Of a DNA stretch of 64,000 nucleotides, positions 8,188 through 16,328 are shown piece after piece; the stretch's first letter is position 1; each line of letters opens with the position of its first letter. This DNA is from Novosphingobium sp. BW1 (GTDB lineage: Bacteria; Pseudomonadota; Alphaproteobacteria; Sphingomonadales; Sphingomonadaceae), in assembly GCF_008107685.1 (NCBI RefSeq), contig NZ_VIRF01000078.1, positions 310,001-374,000 of the forward strand, read 5' to 3'. The translations under genes and the position numbers were made by a program. The notes beneath the pieces are model-generated. The model saw only the letters and a program-made list of their open reading frames with translations. It ran no database searches and was not told the DNA's origin.

Positions 8188-8208
8188 TTCTCCTTTGTGA
8201 AAGGAGAA
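8188..8208 (+). promoter_or_regulatory. Hairpin that buries the ribosome-binding site of the DUF3008 gene
   Basis: TTCTCCTTT (8188-8196), loop GTG, AAAGGAGAA (8200-8208): a perfect 9-bp stem whose 3' arm contains the whole AAGGAG Shine-Dalgarno, 5 bases before the ATG at 8214. Translation should need the stem to open, by heat, a protein or a small RNA. The structure is seen; the regulatory role is inference. Confidence 0.6.
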
Positions 8209-8213
8209 AACCC

Positions 8214-8399
8214 ATGAAAGCCCAGTCCAAGGCCCAGCAGAAAGCTGCAGGCGCAGCCCTTTCGGCCAAGCGCGGCGAGATACCCAAGTCCGAACTGCAG
8301 GGCGCCTCGCGCGAGATGGTCGAGACCATGACCGAGGCCGAGCTCCAGGATATGGCCTCCACCTCGCGCGCGGGCAAACCGGACCGCAAGGAGGGTTGA
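8214..8399 (+). CDS. DUF3008 family small protein
   Basis: A 61-residue basic soluble protein, MKAQSKAQQKAAGAALSAKR at the start and STSRAGKPDRKEG at the end. This closely matches the DUF3008 pattern (SKAQQKAAGAALxAKRG, LKGAS, ASTxRKGKP) found in alpha- and betaproteobacteria. The function is unknown; the composition resembles small stress-induced nucleic-acid-associated proteins. The ATG at 8214 follows AAGGAG; an upstream in-frame ATG at 8151 lacks one. It stands alone, 100 bp before the peptide transporter gene. Confidence 0.8.
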   Translation: MKAQSKAQQKAAGAALSAKRGEIPKSELQGASREMVETMTEAELQDMASTSRAGKPDRKEG

Positions 8400-8499
8400 G
8401 CAGTGCTCTCCGGAGGACGTCCCCCTCTCCCCATGACATTGCGCAGACATGTGGTAATGGTGCCCGCGATCATAAGAAAGTTACGCGAGCATCCTCTGC

Positions 8500-9894
8500 A
8501 TGACAGCCCCCGAAGCGACACCCGATTTTGAACACGATCCACTGACCTCCGCCGAGGACCGCGCCTTTCTCGGCCATCCCAAGGGGCTTGGCTATCTGTC
8601 CTTCGTCGAAGGCTGTGAGCGCTTCTCCTACTATTCCATGCAGACACTGCTCGTGCTCTACATGGTCAAGTACCTGTTGCTCCCCGAAAATGTGGGCAAC
8701 GTGGTTGGCCTGTCATGGCTGCGTTCGGCCCACTACACCGGGCTTGAAGGCCAGCCGCTCGCCTCGGCGATCTTCGGCGACTACACCTCGCTCGTCTATC
8801 TGACCCCGGTTCTGGGCGGTATCCTCGCCGACCGCTGGCTGGGCCGCCGCGCCGCGCTCATCGCAGGCGCCGTCATCATGTCGATGGGGCATTTCCTCAT
8901 GGCCTTCGAGGGCTTGTTCCTCTTTGCGCTCATCGCGCTGGTCATTGGGGTGGGCCTGTTCAAGGGCAATATCGCCAGCCAGGTTGGCGAGCTCTACGGC
9001 CCCGGGGACCTACGCCGCGCGATGGCCTTCCAGATCTTCTACATCGCGATCAACGTCTCGGTCATCGCCGCCCCGCTCGTCGCGGGCACCGCCGGCGAGG
9101 AGCTGGGCTGGCACTACGGCTTCGGCACCGCTGGCGTGGTCATGGTGATCGGCCTGCTCATTTACCTGAAAGCCCGCCCATGGCTGCCGGGGGAGAGCGC
9201 CAAGGGTGCCGATACCGCCAAGGAAGGCGCCAAGCTCACCCGCGCTGACGCACCGCGCCTGGCGACACTCGCGGTCCTGGTACCCGTGCTCGCCATTGCG
9301 ATGCTGACCAACCAGGAAATCTTCAACGCCTACCTCGTCTGGGCCGACGAACGCTTTGCCCTGACCTTTTTCGGCCACAAGGTGCCGACATCGTGGATGA
9401 TCACGATCGATGCCGCGCTCGCCTTTTCGATGCTGGTGGCGGTCGCCTGGTTCTGGAAGTGGCGCGCCGGTCGCACCGGTACCGAGCCCGATGAACTGGG
9501 CAAGATGGTGATCGGCTCGGTCTTTGTGATCGTGGGCGGCCTGTGCCTTGTTGTCGCCTCGGCCACCACGCCGGCGGACATCAAGATCGGCCTGTTCTGG
9601 CCGGTCATGTTCCACCTCTTCAACTCGATCGGCTTTGCCCACCTGATGCCGGTCAGTCTGGCACTCTTCACCAAGATCGCACCACGCGCCCTCAATGCGA
9701 CGGTCGTGGGCATCTATTACCTGGCCTTCTTCGCCGCGAACAAGACAATCGGCATCGTGGGCGGGTGGTATTCCTCAATGGACACCACCCAGTTCTGGCT
9801 GCTCCACGTCGCCAGCGCCGCGTTCGGGCTTGTCGCCTTTGCGCTGCTCAAACTGTTTCTGGGCAAGACGCTCGCCGATCCGGCGAACATCTGA
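8500..9894 (+). CDS. POT/PTR2 family proton-dependent peptide transporter
   Basis: A 464-residue MFS-fold inner-membrane symporter for di- and tripeptides. The PTR2 signature region is visible near the N-terminus (EGCERFSYYSMQTLLVLYM, equivalent to the ExxERFxYY proton-coupling motif), followed by GGILADRWLGRR (MFS loop 2-3) and FQIFYIAINVSVIAAPLVAG. About 12-14 hydrophobic helices can be counted. No clear Shine-Dalgarno precedes ATG 8500. It ends 6 bp from the convergent thioesterase-family gene. Substrate is inferred from family only. Confidence 0.93.
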   Translation: MTAPEATPDFEHDPLTSAEDRAFLGHPKGLGYLSFVEGCERFSYYSMQTLLVLYMVKYLLLPENVGNVVGLSWLRSAHYTGLEGQPLASAIFGDYTSLVYLTPVLGGILADRWLGRRAALIAGAVIMSMGHFLMAFEGLFLFALIALVIGVGLFKGNIASQVGELYGPGDLRRAMAFQIFYIAINVSVIAAPLVAGTAGEELGWHYGFGTAGVVMVIGLLIYLKARPWLPGESAKGADTAKEGAKLTRADAPRLATLAVLVPVLAIAMLTNQEIFNAYLVWADERFALTFFGHKVPTSWMITIDAALAFSMLVAVAWFWKWRAGRTGTEPDELGKMVIGSVFVIVGGLCLVVASATTPADIKIGLFWPVMFHLFNSIGFAHLMPVSLALFTKIAPRALNATVVGIYYLAFFAANKTIGIVGGWYSSMDTTQFWLLHVASAAFGLVAFALLKLFLGKTLADPANI

Positions 9895-9900
9895 TCCCAC

Positions 9901-10683
9901 TCAGGCGAAGACCGCGACGGACTGCATGCCGGCTACTGCCGGCGTGCCGCCCTCTCCCCACTGCAGGATGTCCTCGCTCGCCAGACCGTGGCCGGACTGG
10001 CGGCTGGTCGAGCGGATCAGCCACCAGCCATCGCGTGGCCGCGCCGCCGCGTTGAGCATGTTGACGTGCCACTGCATCGAGCTGACGGGTGTGCGCGGCG
10101 GCAAGTAAGGGAGAACGGCGGGCGGCAGGGCATCGCCCAGCAGCACGGCCTCGACATCGGCGTCGAGCCCCTCGCGCTCGCGCACGCGGACCCACCAACA
10201 CAAATCCGCCTCCTGGAGGCGATCCGCCGGGACCGCCACACGCACGTCGAAGTGCATCTGCATGAAGGCCGGAAGCACCTTAGTCTTGAAGACCGGCGCC
10301 TCCTCCAGCGGCATCAGGCCATCGGGCAGAGCATATCCGCCCAGCGCCAGCACACTCTCGCGCGGGTGCATGAAGACGCACGTGGCGAGGAACCCGGTTC
10401 CCTTCTCCCCGACCAGCTCGGCTGTCACCCAGACCGCATTGCGGCCCGCGCGCACGACCTTCGCGCGCGCCTCGATGCGGCCCACCAGTGGGGCAATCAT
10501 CGAGAACTGCGCCGAACGCAGCGGCAGGGGCTCGGGCAGGACTCGGCGCGCGGCTTCCACCGCCAGCGCCGAGGTCAGCCCGCCATAGGCGGTGCGCCCC
10601 TGCTGCCAGTCAGGCGTGATCGCAAGGGCAAAGCCGTCCTCCAGCGCCTCTGCTCCGGCGAGCATTTCGACGAGTGCAGGCAC
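9901..10683 (-). CDS. Acyl-CoA thioesterase family protein (double hotdog)
   Basis: A protein of about 260 residues resembling TesB-like two-hotdog thioesterases. The N-terminal half contains WQQGRTAYGGLTSALAVEAA and LRSAQFSMIAPLVGRIEARAKVVRAGRNAVWVTAEL; the C-terminal hotdog contains TPVSSMQWHVNML. It probably hydrolyses an acyl-CoA in the cytosol. The start is set by context: GTG at 10683 is 4 bp after the csaA stop. ATG at 10665 is an alternative. It is the last gene of the propionate block, so a role in releasing CoA from stalled short or branched acyl-CoAs is plausible but unproven. Confidence 0.78.
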   Translation of the reverse strand: MPALVEMLAGAEALEDGFALAITPDWQQGRTAYGGLTSALAVEAARRVLPEPLPLRSAQFSMIAPLVGRIEARAKVVRAGRNAVWVTAELVGEKGTGFLATCVFMHPRESVLALGGYALPDGLMPLEEAPVFKTKVLPAFMQMHFDVRVAVPADRLQEADLCWWVRVREREGLDADVEAVLLGDALPPAVLPYLPPRTPVSSMQWHVNMLNAAARPRDGWWLIRSTSRQSGHGLASEDILQWGEGGTPAVAGMQSVAVFA

Positions 10684-10687
10684 CGCC

Positions 10688-11059
10688 TCAAGCCAGCCGC
10701 GCGCCGTTGGGCACGGGCGTGTCGGGCGAGAAGAGCGTGATGCGCCCTTCTTCGTCCCCAAAGCCAAGCGTCAGGCACTCGGACATGGCCTTGCCGATCT
10801 GGCGCGGCGGGAAGTTCACAACCGCAGCGATCTGCTTGCCCACCAGATCCTCGCACGCGTAGAGCGCGGCGACCTGCCCGATCGATTTTCGTCTCCCGAT
10901 CCCGGGCCCGAAGTCGATCACCAGCTTGTAGCTGGGCTTGCGCGCACCCTCGTAGACCGTGGCCTCGACCACGGTCCCCACCCGAATGTCGACCTTCAGG
11001 AAATCATCGAAGCCGATGGGTTCGGCAGCCCTGGCGGTAGCGTCGTGGTCGAGGTGCAA
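10688..11059 (-). CDS. csaA: CsaA-type tRNA-binding domain protein
   Basis: A 123-residue OB-fold protein of the EMAP-II/CsaA class, which binds tRNA and has been proposed as a secretion chaperone. Diagnostic segments: FLKVDIRVGTVVEA, KPSYKLVIDFGPGIG, VAALYACEDLVGKQIAAVVNFPPRQIG and the PNGARLA C-terminus. Start is TTG at 11059; the only good Shine-Dalgarno is the GGAG inside the last codons of pccA, so it is translationally coupled to that gene. Why a CsaA gene sits in a carboxylase operon is not evident. Confidence 0.9.
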   Translation of the reverse strand: MHLDHDATARAAEPIGFDDFLKVDIRVGTVVEATVYEGARKPSYKLVIDFGPGIGRRKSIGQVAALYACEDLVGKQIAAVVNFPPRQIGKAMSECLTLGFGDEEGRITLFSPDTPVPNGARLA

Positions 11060-11062
11060 GGG

Positions 11063-13084
11063 TTACTCCAGTTCCAGGATGATCGCGTCCACGGCCAGGC
11101 TATCGCCCGCCTTGGCGTTGACCGCCTTGACCGTGCCCGACTTCTCGGCGCGCAGGATGTTCTCCATCTTCATCGCTTCGATCACGGCCAGCGGCTGGCC
11201 GGTTTCGACCGTGTCGCCCTCACCCACGTTAAGCGAGACAAGCAAACCCGGCATCGGGCAGATAAGGTACTTGGAGAGATCGGGCGGGATCTTCTCGATC
11301 ATGTGCTTGGAATGCTGCGACACGCGGGTCGGCAGGCAATCGAGCGTATGAATGGCCCCGCGCGTGGTCATCCTGAAGCCCATGCGCGTGGTTTCGAGCT
11401 TGATCGTGATCGGCTCGCCATCGATGTCGGCATCGATGAAGCGATCGCCCGGCGTGTATTCCAGCGCAAGATCCACCTCGACATCGTTGACGAGGATCGT
11501 GTCCTCCTCGACGACGACGGTGTAGGGCTCCTTCTGAAGCGTCACCGTCCACTCACCCGGCGGGTCGAGCGGGGTCGCCAACTGTCCATCGACGCGGCGC
11601 GCACGGTCAGCGCGCGCGGCGGCGATGAAACCGGCAACGGCGGCCAGCTTGATCTTGAGCTCGTCCGAAGCGGGCGCGCCGTGGAAGCCTTCGGGGTATT
11701 CCTCGGCAATGAAGCCCGTGGTCAGTTCGCCCGAGCGAAACCGCTCGTGCTGCATGATCGCGTTCACAAAATCGATGTTGTGGCCCAGACCCTCGATCTC
11801 GAAGGCATCGAGCGCAGCGATCTGCTTGTCGGCGGCTTCGTCGCGGGTCTCGCCCCAGGTGATCAGCTTGGCGATCATGGGGTCGTAGAACATCGAGACC
11901 TGACCGCCCTCGTAGACGCCGTCATCCACGCGAATGCCGTCGATGCCGCGCCGCCCGTTGGCCGTCCCGTCATCGCTCCAGCCGTCCACCGGCGGGTTGT
12001 AGCGCACGAGGCGTCCGGTCGAGGGCAGGAAGCCGCGATAGGGGTCTTCGGCGTAGACGCGGTTTTCGATGGCCCAGCCCTCGATCTTAACGTCGTCCTG
12101 CGTCATCGCCAGCTTCTCGCCATAGGCAACGCGGATCATCTGCTCGACAAGGTCGATACCGGTGATCGCCTCGGTGACCGGGTGCTCCACCTGGAGACGG
12201 GTGTTCATTTCGAGGAAGTAAAACGATTCGCCCGTCGGATCCGCACCCGAGACGATCAGCTCGACCGTGCCCGCCGAGTGGTAGTCCACCGCGCGCGCCA
12301 AGGCGACGCACTGCTCGCCCATGGCCTTGCGCATCTTGTCGGTGACGAAGGGCGACGGCGCTTCCTCGACCACCTTCTGGTGGCGGCGCTGGATCGAGCA
12401 TTCACGCTCGTTCAGGTAGAGGATGTTCCCGTGCTTGTCGCCCAGGATCTGGATTTCGATGTGGCGCGGGTTCTCGATGAATTTTTCAATGAAGACACGA
12501 TCATCGCCAAAGGAGTTGAGCCCTTCGCGCCGCGTTGCCTCGAAGCCTTCGCGCACGTCGGTTTCCGACCAGGCAAGACGCATGCCCTTGCCGCCGCCGC
12601 CAGCGGACGCCTTCATCATCACCGGGTAGCCGATCTCGTTGGAGATCTTCACCGCATGCTCGGTGTCCTCGATCACGCCGACGAAGCCGGGGACCACGTT
12701 CACACCGGCTTCGCGCGCCAGCTTCTTGGATTCGATCTTGTCGCCCATCGCCGCGATTGCGCCCGGGGGCGGACCGATGAAGGCGATGTTTTCCTTGGCC
12801 AGCGCCTCGGCGAACGAGGTGCGCTCGGAGAGGAAGCCATAGCCCGGATGCACTGCCTCGGCGCCTGTCTGCTTGCAGGCTGCGATGATCTTGTCGGCCA
12901 GCAGGTAGCTTTCCGCCGCCGCCGAGGGCCCGATGTGGATCGCTTCATCCGCCATCTTCACGAAGGGCGCCTGCGCGTCGGCATCGGAGTACACGGCCAC
13001 GGTTGCAATACCCATGCGGCGCGCCGTCTTGACCACGCGGCAGGCAATTTCGCCACGGTTTGCGATCAGGATCTTCTTGAACAA
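11063..13084 (-). CDS. pccA: Propionyl-CoA carboxylase alpha subunit (biotin carboxylase + BCCP)
   Basis: A 673-residue subunit that carboxylates biotin with ATP and bicarbonate and carries the biotin. Biotin carboxylase domain: FKKILIANRGEIACRV at the start, ATP-grasp GGGGKGMRLAW, and EMNTRLQVEHPVTE. The C-terminal biotinyl domain has EAMKMEN, with the biotinylated Lys 35 residues from the C-terminus (about residue 639). The intervening domain fits PccA rather than acetyl-CoA carboxylase AccC. The start is TTG at 13084, preceded by GGAGGAAGAGGG; a TTG five codons upstream lies inside that ribosome-binding site. It is separated from pccB by nine genes and follows bioB, which makes its cofactor. 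Confidence 0.96.
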   Translation of the reverse strand: MFKKILIANRGEIACRVVKTARRMGIATVAVYSDADAQAPFVKMADEAIHIGPSAAAESYLLADKIIAACKQTGAEAVHPGYGFLSERTSFAEALAKENIAFIGPPPGAIAAMGDKIESKKLAREAGVNVVPGFVGVIEDTEHAVKISNEIGYPVMMKASAGGGGKGMRLAWSETDVREGFEATRREGLNSFGDDRVFIEKFIENPRHIEIQILGDKHGNILYLNERECSIQRRHQKVVEEAPSPFVTDKMRKAMGEQCVALARAVDYHSAGTVELIVSGADPTGESFYFLEMNTRLQVEHPVTEAITGIDLVEQMIRVAYGEKLAMTQDDVKIEGWAIENRVYAEDPYRGFLPSTGRLVRYNPPVDGWSDDGTANGRRGIDGIRVDDGVYEGGQVSMFYDPMIAKLITWGETRDEAADKQIAALDAFEIEGLGHNIDFVNAIMQHERFRSGELTTGFIAEEYPEGFHGAPASDELKIKLAAVAGFIAAARADRARRVDGQLATPLDPPGEWTVTLQKEPYTVVVEEDTILVNDVEVDLALEYTPGDRFIDADIDGEPITIKLETTRMGFRMTTRGAIHTLDCLPTRVSQHSKHMIEKIPPDLSKYLICPMPGLLVSLNVGEGDTVETGQPLAVIEAMKMENILRAEKSGTVKAVNAKAGDSLAVDAIILELE

Positions 13085-13147
13085 ACCCTCTTCCTCCAAT
13101 TTGCCGATCAGGCGCTCTCCCCGAGCGTCCCCTGGCGTACTGTTGCG

Positions 13148-14200
13148 TTATTCCGCCGCTTCGAGCTTCGCGCAGCCCTTGGGCATGCGGCTGGCGTCGA
13201 CATCGGCGGATGTCTCGGTGATCGCCATAGGCTTGATCCCCAGGCGTTCGAACATGGCAAGGTCGCTGTCATCGCCCGCGTTGGGCGCGGTCAGCAGCTT
13301 GTCGCCGGTGAAGATCGAGTTCGCGCCCGCCATGAAGCACATGGCCTGCGTCATCTCGGACATGGATTCGCGGCCCGCAGAGAGGCGCACCATCGAGCCG
13401 GGCATGGTGATGCGCGCGACCGCGACGGTGCGCACGAACTCCACATCGTCGATCTTGGCCATCGGGGTGTCGGCCAGCATGTCGCCCAGAACCGTGCCCT
13501 TGACCGGCACGAGCGCGTTGACCGGCACCGACTGCGGATGGTCGGGCAGCGTTGCCAGCGTGTGGACGAAGCCGACCCGGTCGGCGCGCGTCTCGCCCAT
13601 GCCGACGATACCGCCCGAGCACACGTTCATTCCCGCCATGCGCACATTGGAAAGCGTGTCGAGACGGTCCTCCATGGTGCGCGTTGTGATGACATCGTCA
13701 TAACGCTCGGGCGAGGTGTCGATGTTGTGGTTGTAGTAGTCGAGCCCGGCTTCCTTGAGCATGTCGGCCTGCTCGGCCGTGAGCATGCCCAGCGTCATGC
13801 AGGTTTCCATACCCATCGCGCGCACGCCCTTCACCATCTCGATAATGGCGGGCATGTCACGGTCCTTGGGGTTGCGCCAGGCCGCGCCCATGCAGAAGCG
13901 GGTCGAGCCCTGGTCGGCGGCCTGCGCGGCGCGCTGGAGAACTTCCGACACGCCCATCAGCTTGGTCGCCTTCACCCCGCTCTTGGCGTGGACCGACTGC
14001 GAACAGTAGCCGCAGTCTTCCTGGCACCCGCCCGTCTTGATCGAGAGAAGCGTCGAAAGCTGGACCTCGTTCGCCTTGTGATTGGCGCGGTGCACCTCAG
14101 CCGCGCGGAAGACCAGCTCGGTGAACGGCAGGTCGAACAGCGCAGCGATCTCCTCGCGGGTCCAGTCGTTGCGGATGGCGTTGTGGGGGGCGTCGGTCAT
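13148..14200 (-). CDS. bioB: Biotin synthase (radical SAM)
   Basis: A 350-residue radical-SAM enzyme inserting sulfur into dethiobiotin. The CxxxCxxC cluster motif is [13 protein letters not shown]; the [10 protein letters not shown] segment carries the arginine ligand of the auxiliary [2Fe-2S] cluster and [11 protein letters not shown] is typical of BioB. The ATG at 14200 is 2 bp after the metY stop; the upstream TTG at 14206 overlaps that stop. No other bio gene is nearby. Its place just before biotin-dependent pccA suggests cofactor supply is co-regulated with propionyl-CoA carboxylation. Confidence 0.97.
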   Translation of the reverse strand: MTDAPHNAIRNDWTREEIAALFDLPFTELVFRAAEVHRANHKANEVQLSTLLSIKTGGCQEDCGYCSQSVHAKSGVKATKLMGVSEVLQRAAQAADQGSTRFCMGAAWRNPKDRDMPAIIEMVKGVRAMGMETCMTLGMLTAEQADMLKEAGLDYYNHNIDTSPERYDDVITTRTMEDRLDTLSNVRMAGMNVCSGGIVGMGETRADRVGFVHTLATLPDHPQSVPVNALVPVKGTVLGDMLADTPMAKIDDVEFVRTVAVARITMPGSMVRLSAGRESMSEMTQAMCFMAGANSIFTGDKLLTAPNAGDDSDLAMFERLGIKPMAITETSADVDASRMPKGCAKLEAAE

Positions 14201-14202
14201 AA

Positions 14203-15477
14203 TCAAATCTGCTCCAGGGCCTGCGCGAGGTCGGCCACGATATCGTCGATGTGCTCAATCCCCACGGACACGCGCACGACATCGGGCCCTGCGCCTGCCT
14301 CGACCAGTTCGTCGTCGCGCAGCTGGCTGTGCGTCGTCGAAGCCGGGTGGATGATCAGCGAGCGCGTGTCCCCGATATTGGCCAGGTGGCTGAACAATTC
14401 GACCGAGGACACGAGCTTCACGCCCGCCTCATAGCCGCCTTTGACCCCGAAGGTGAAGACAGCGCCGCCCTTGCCGCCCAGATAGCTCCTCGCAAGTTGG
14501 TGATAGTCGCTCTCGGGCAGTCCGGCATAGCTGACCCAGGCGACCTTGGGGTGGGCCTGGAGCCACCTGGCCAGATGTAGCGCGTTGGCGCAGTGGCGCT
14601 CCATGCGCAGCGCCAGAGTTTCCATTCCGGTCAACACGTTAAAAGCGTTCTGCGGCGCAAGCGTGAGACCAAGATCGCGCATTCCCAGCGCCCGGCAGGC
14701 CAGGATAAAAGCCAGATTGCCAAACGCCTCGGTAAAGACCTTGCCGTGGTAGCTGGGATTGGGTTCGGAGAGATAGGGAAACTTGCCCCCTGCACTCCAG
14801 TCAAAGGTGCCCGCGTCCACGATCAGGCCGGCAATCGAATTGCCGTGTCCGCCCAGAAACTTGGTGGCCGAATGCACGACCACATCGGCGCCGTGCTCAA
14901 TCGGGCGGCACAGCGCAGGCGTCGCCATGGTGTTGTCGACGATGAGCGGCACGCCCGCCGCGTGAGCGACCTTGGCGATGGAGGCGATGTCCTGCACCAC
15001 CCCGCCCGGATTGGCGAGGCTCTCGATGAAGACCGCGCGGGTCTTGTCATCAATGGCTGCGGCAACTTCCTCGGGATCGTCCGCGTTCACGAACTTCGAA
15101 TCCCAGGCCATTTTACGGAAGCTATGCCCAATCTGGTTGAGCGAGCCGCCGTATAGCTTCCGCGCCGCCACGATGTTGCAGCCCGGCTCCATGAGCGTGT
15201 GGAAGGCCAGGAACTGCGCGGCATGACCCGAAGCGGTGGCAAGCGCCGCCACCCCGCCTTCGAGCGCAGCGATCTTGCCTTCGAGCGCCCCGTTCGTGGG
15301 GTTCATGATGCGGGTATAGATGTTGCCGAATTCGTTGAGCGCGAAGAGGTCGGCCGCGTGCTCGGGACTGTCGAAAACATAGCTTGCCGTCTGGTAGATC
15401 GGCGTGATGCGCGCGTTCGTCGCCGGATCGGGCTGGGTGCCGGCGTGGATGGTCATGGTCTCGAGCTTGTGCGTCAT
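14203..15477 (-). CDS. metY: O-acetylhomoserine sulfhydrylase (MetY)
   Basis: A 424-residue PLP enzyme of the Cys/Met metabolism family that makes homocysteine from O-acetylhomoserine and sulfide. The PLP lysine is in [16 protein letters not shown]. The N-terminal THAG-like motif [27 protein letters not shown] and the long insertions around [15 protein letters not shown] distinguish MetY from MetB/MetC. The ATG at 15477 has AGGAGAGGGA upstream. Threonine, methionine and homocysteine degradation generate propionyl-CoA, one possible reason for linkage with this block. Confidence 0.93.
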   Translation of the reverse strand: MTHKLETMTIHAGTQPDPATNARITPIYQTASYVFDSPEHAADLFALNEFGNIYTRIMNPTNGALEGKIAALEGGVAALATASGHAAQFLAFHTLMEPGCNIVAARKLYGGSLNQIGHSFRKMAWDSKFVNADDPEEVAAAIDDKTRAVFIESLANPGGVVQDIASIAKVAHAAGVPLIVDNTMATPALCRPIEHGADVVVHSATKFLGGHGNSIAGLIVDAGTFDWSAGGKFPYLSEPNPSYHGKVFTEAFGNLAFILACRALGMRDLGLTLAPQNAFNVLTGMETLALRMERHCANALHLARWLQAHPKVAWVSYAGLPESDYHQLARSYLGGKGGAVFTFGVKGGYEAGVKLVSSVELFSHLANIGDTRSLIIHPASTTHSQLRDDELVEAGAGPDVVRVSVGIEHIDDIVADLAQALEQI

Positions 15478-15497
15478 GTCCCTCTCCTGTCCTCTCG

Positions 15498-16301
15498 TCA
15501 CTGAACCGTCGTGCCAAGGCGGCGCGTCGTATAGCCGCGCAGCGCATCGGCGTAGTGCGGCGCGGCGCGGCGTTCGCCCTCGTCCGCCCCGAACCCTTCG
15601 ACGGAACGCACGATGCGCGCCAGAGCCGCGTCGCTCAGGCTGTCGAGCCGCGCACGGTAGATGCCGATGCTGAAGACGATCGCGCGCGAGCGCTTGAGAC
15701 GACGCAGCGCCTCACGCTCGCAGCGCACGTAGAGAGTGCTCCCTGCGTTCTCGGGCGTGACATGCGCGAAGCGGGCCTCGGGCTCCGCGTCGGGCAGGTA
15801 GCGCAGCGCACCGCTTGCCACCACGAAGGCGTTGGTACGCCCGAAGATGTTGAAGGACTGGAGGCCATCCATGAACTTGTCGACGCCGCTGGCTAGCGCC
15901 TGCGCATACCCATCGATGGGCGCATGGATCGCCGCTGTCGAGAGCCCCACCTTCTCCTCAAGACGCCAATCGGTTGGGAAGGCGACCGCCCCCGCCGCCA
16001 AATGGAACGGCGCGCCCGGGGCATCCTGGACGATGATGCACAGGTCCTCCCAGCAGGCCCGTGCGCAGGCTTCAAGGTCGCCTTCGACGCCAAGCAATTC
16101 GCCCAGTTCGGCAATCGCCTCGGCCGCCTCGGGCCCCGCGATCACGCTGTGCGGGTGGGCATCGAAGGCTGCCGCGCGCGCGGCGCAGTCAGGCGCGGGA
16201 TCGAGCCAATCGGCCTCAGGCAGGCGTACCAGCCCCATGCGCAGGGGCCCTTCGACCCGCGCCTGGGGGAGGAGTGCCTCCACGGAGAAACCGAGTGTCA
16301 T
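15498..16301 (-). CDS. DUF3445 / heme-dependent oxidative N-demethylase-like protein
   Basis: A 267-residue protein matching the DUF3445 family, whose characterised member is the alpha subunit of a heme-dependent oxidative N-demethylase for methylamines. The recognisable core is AAGAVAFPTDWRLEEKVGLSTAAIHAPIDGYAQAL and the later NIFGRTNAFV segment; ERRAAPHY near the C-terminus is also typical. The beta and gamma subunits of the known enzyme are not nearby. It is in the propionate block, 27 bp after scpA and 20 bp before metY. Reaction and substrate here are unknown. Confidence 0.75.
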   Translation of the reverse strand: MTLGFSVEALLPQARVEGPLRMGLVRLPEADWLDPAPDCAARAAAFDAHPHSVIAGPEAAEAIAELGELLGVEGDLEACARACWEDLCIIVQDAPGAPFHLAAGAVAFPTDWRLEEKVGLSTAAIHAPIDGYAQALASGVDKFMDGLQSFNIFGRTNAFVVASGALRYLPDAEPEARFAHVTPENAGSTLYVRCEREALRRLKRSRAIVFSIGIYRARLDSLSDAALARIVRSVEGFGADEGERRAAPHYADALRGYTTRRLGTTVQ

Positions 16302-16328
16302 CGTTCGTCCTCGCGCCCAGCCCGCCGC

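Noticed and set aside
10592..14434. A very long open frame (over 1200 codons) on the plus strand opposite csaA, pccA and bioB
   Set aside because: It is antisense to three certain genes. GC-rich codons on one strand keep stop codons rare on the other; the translation is rich in Arg, His, Asp and Gly with no domain.
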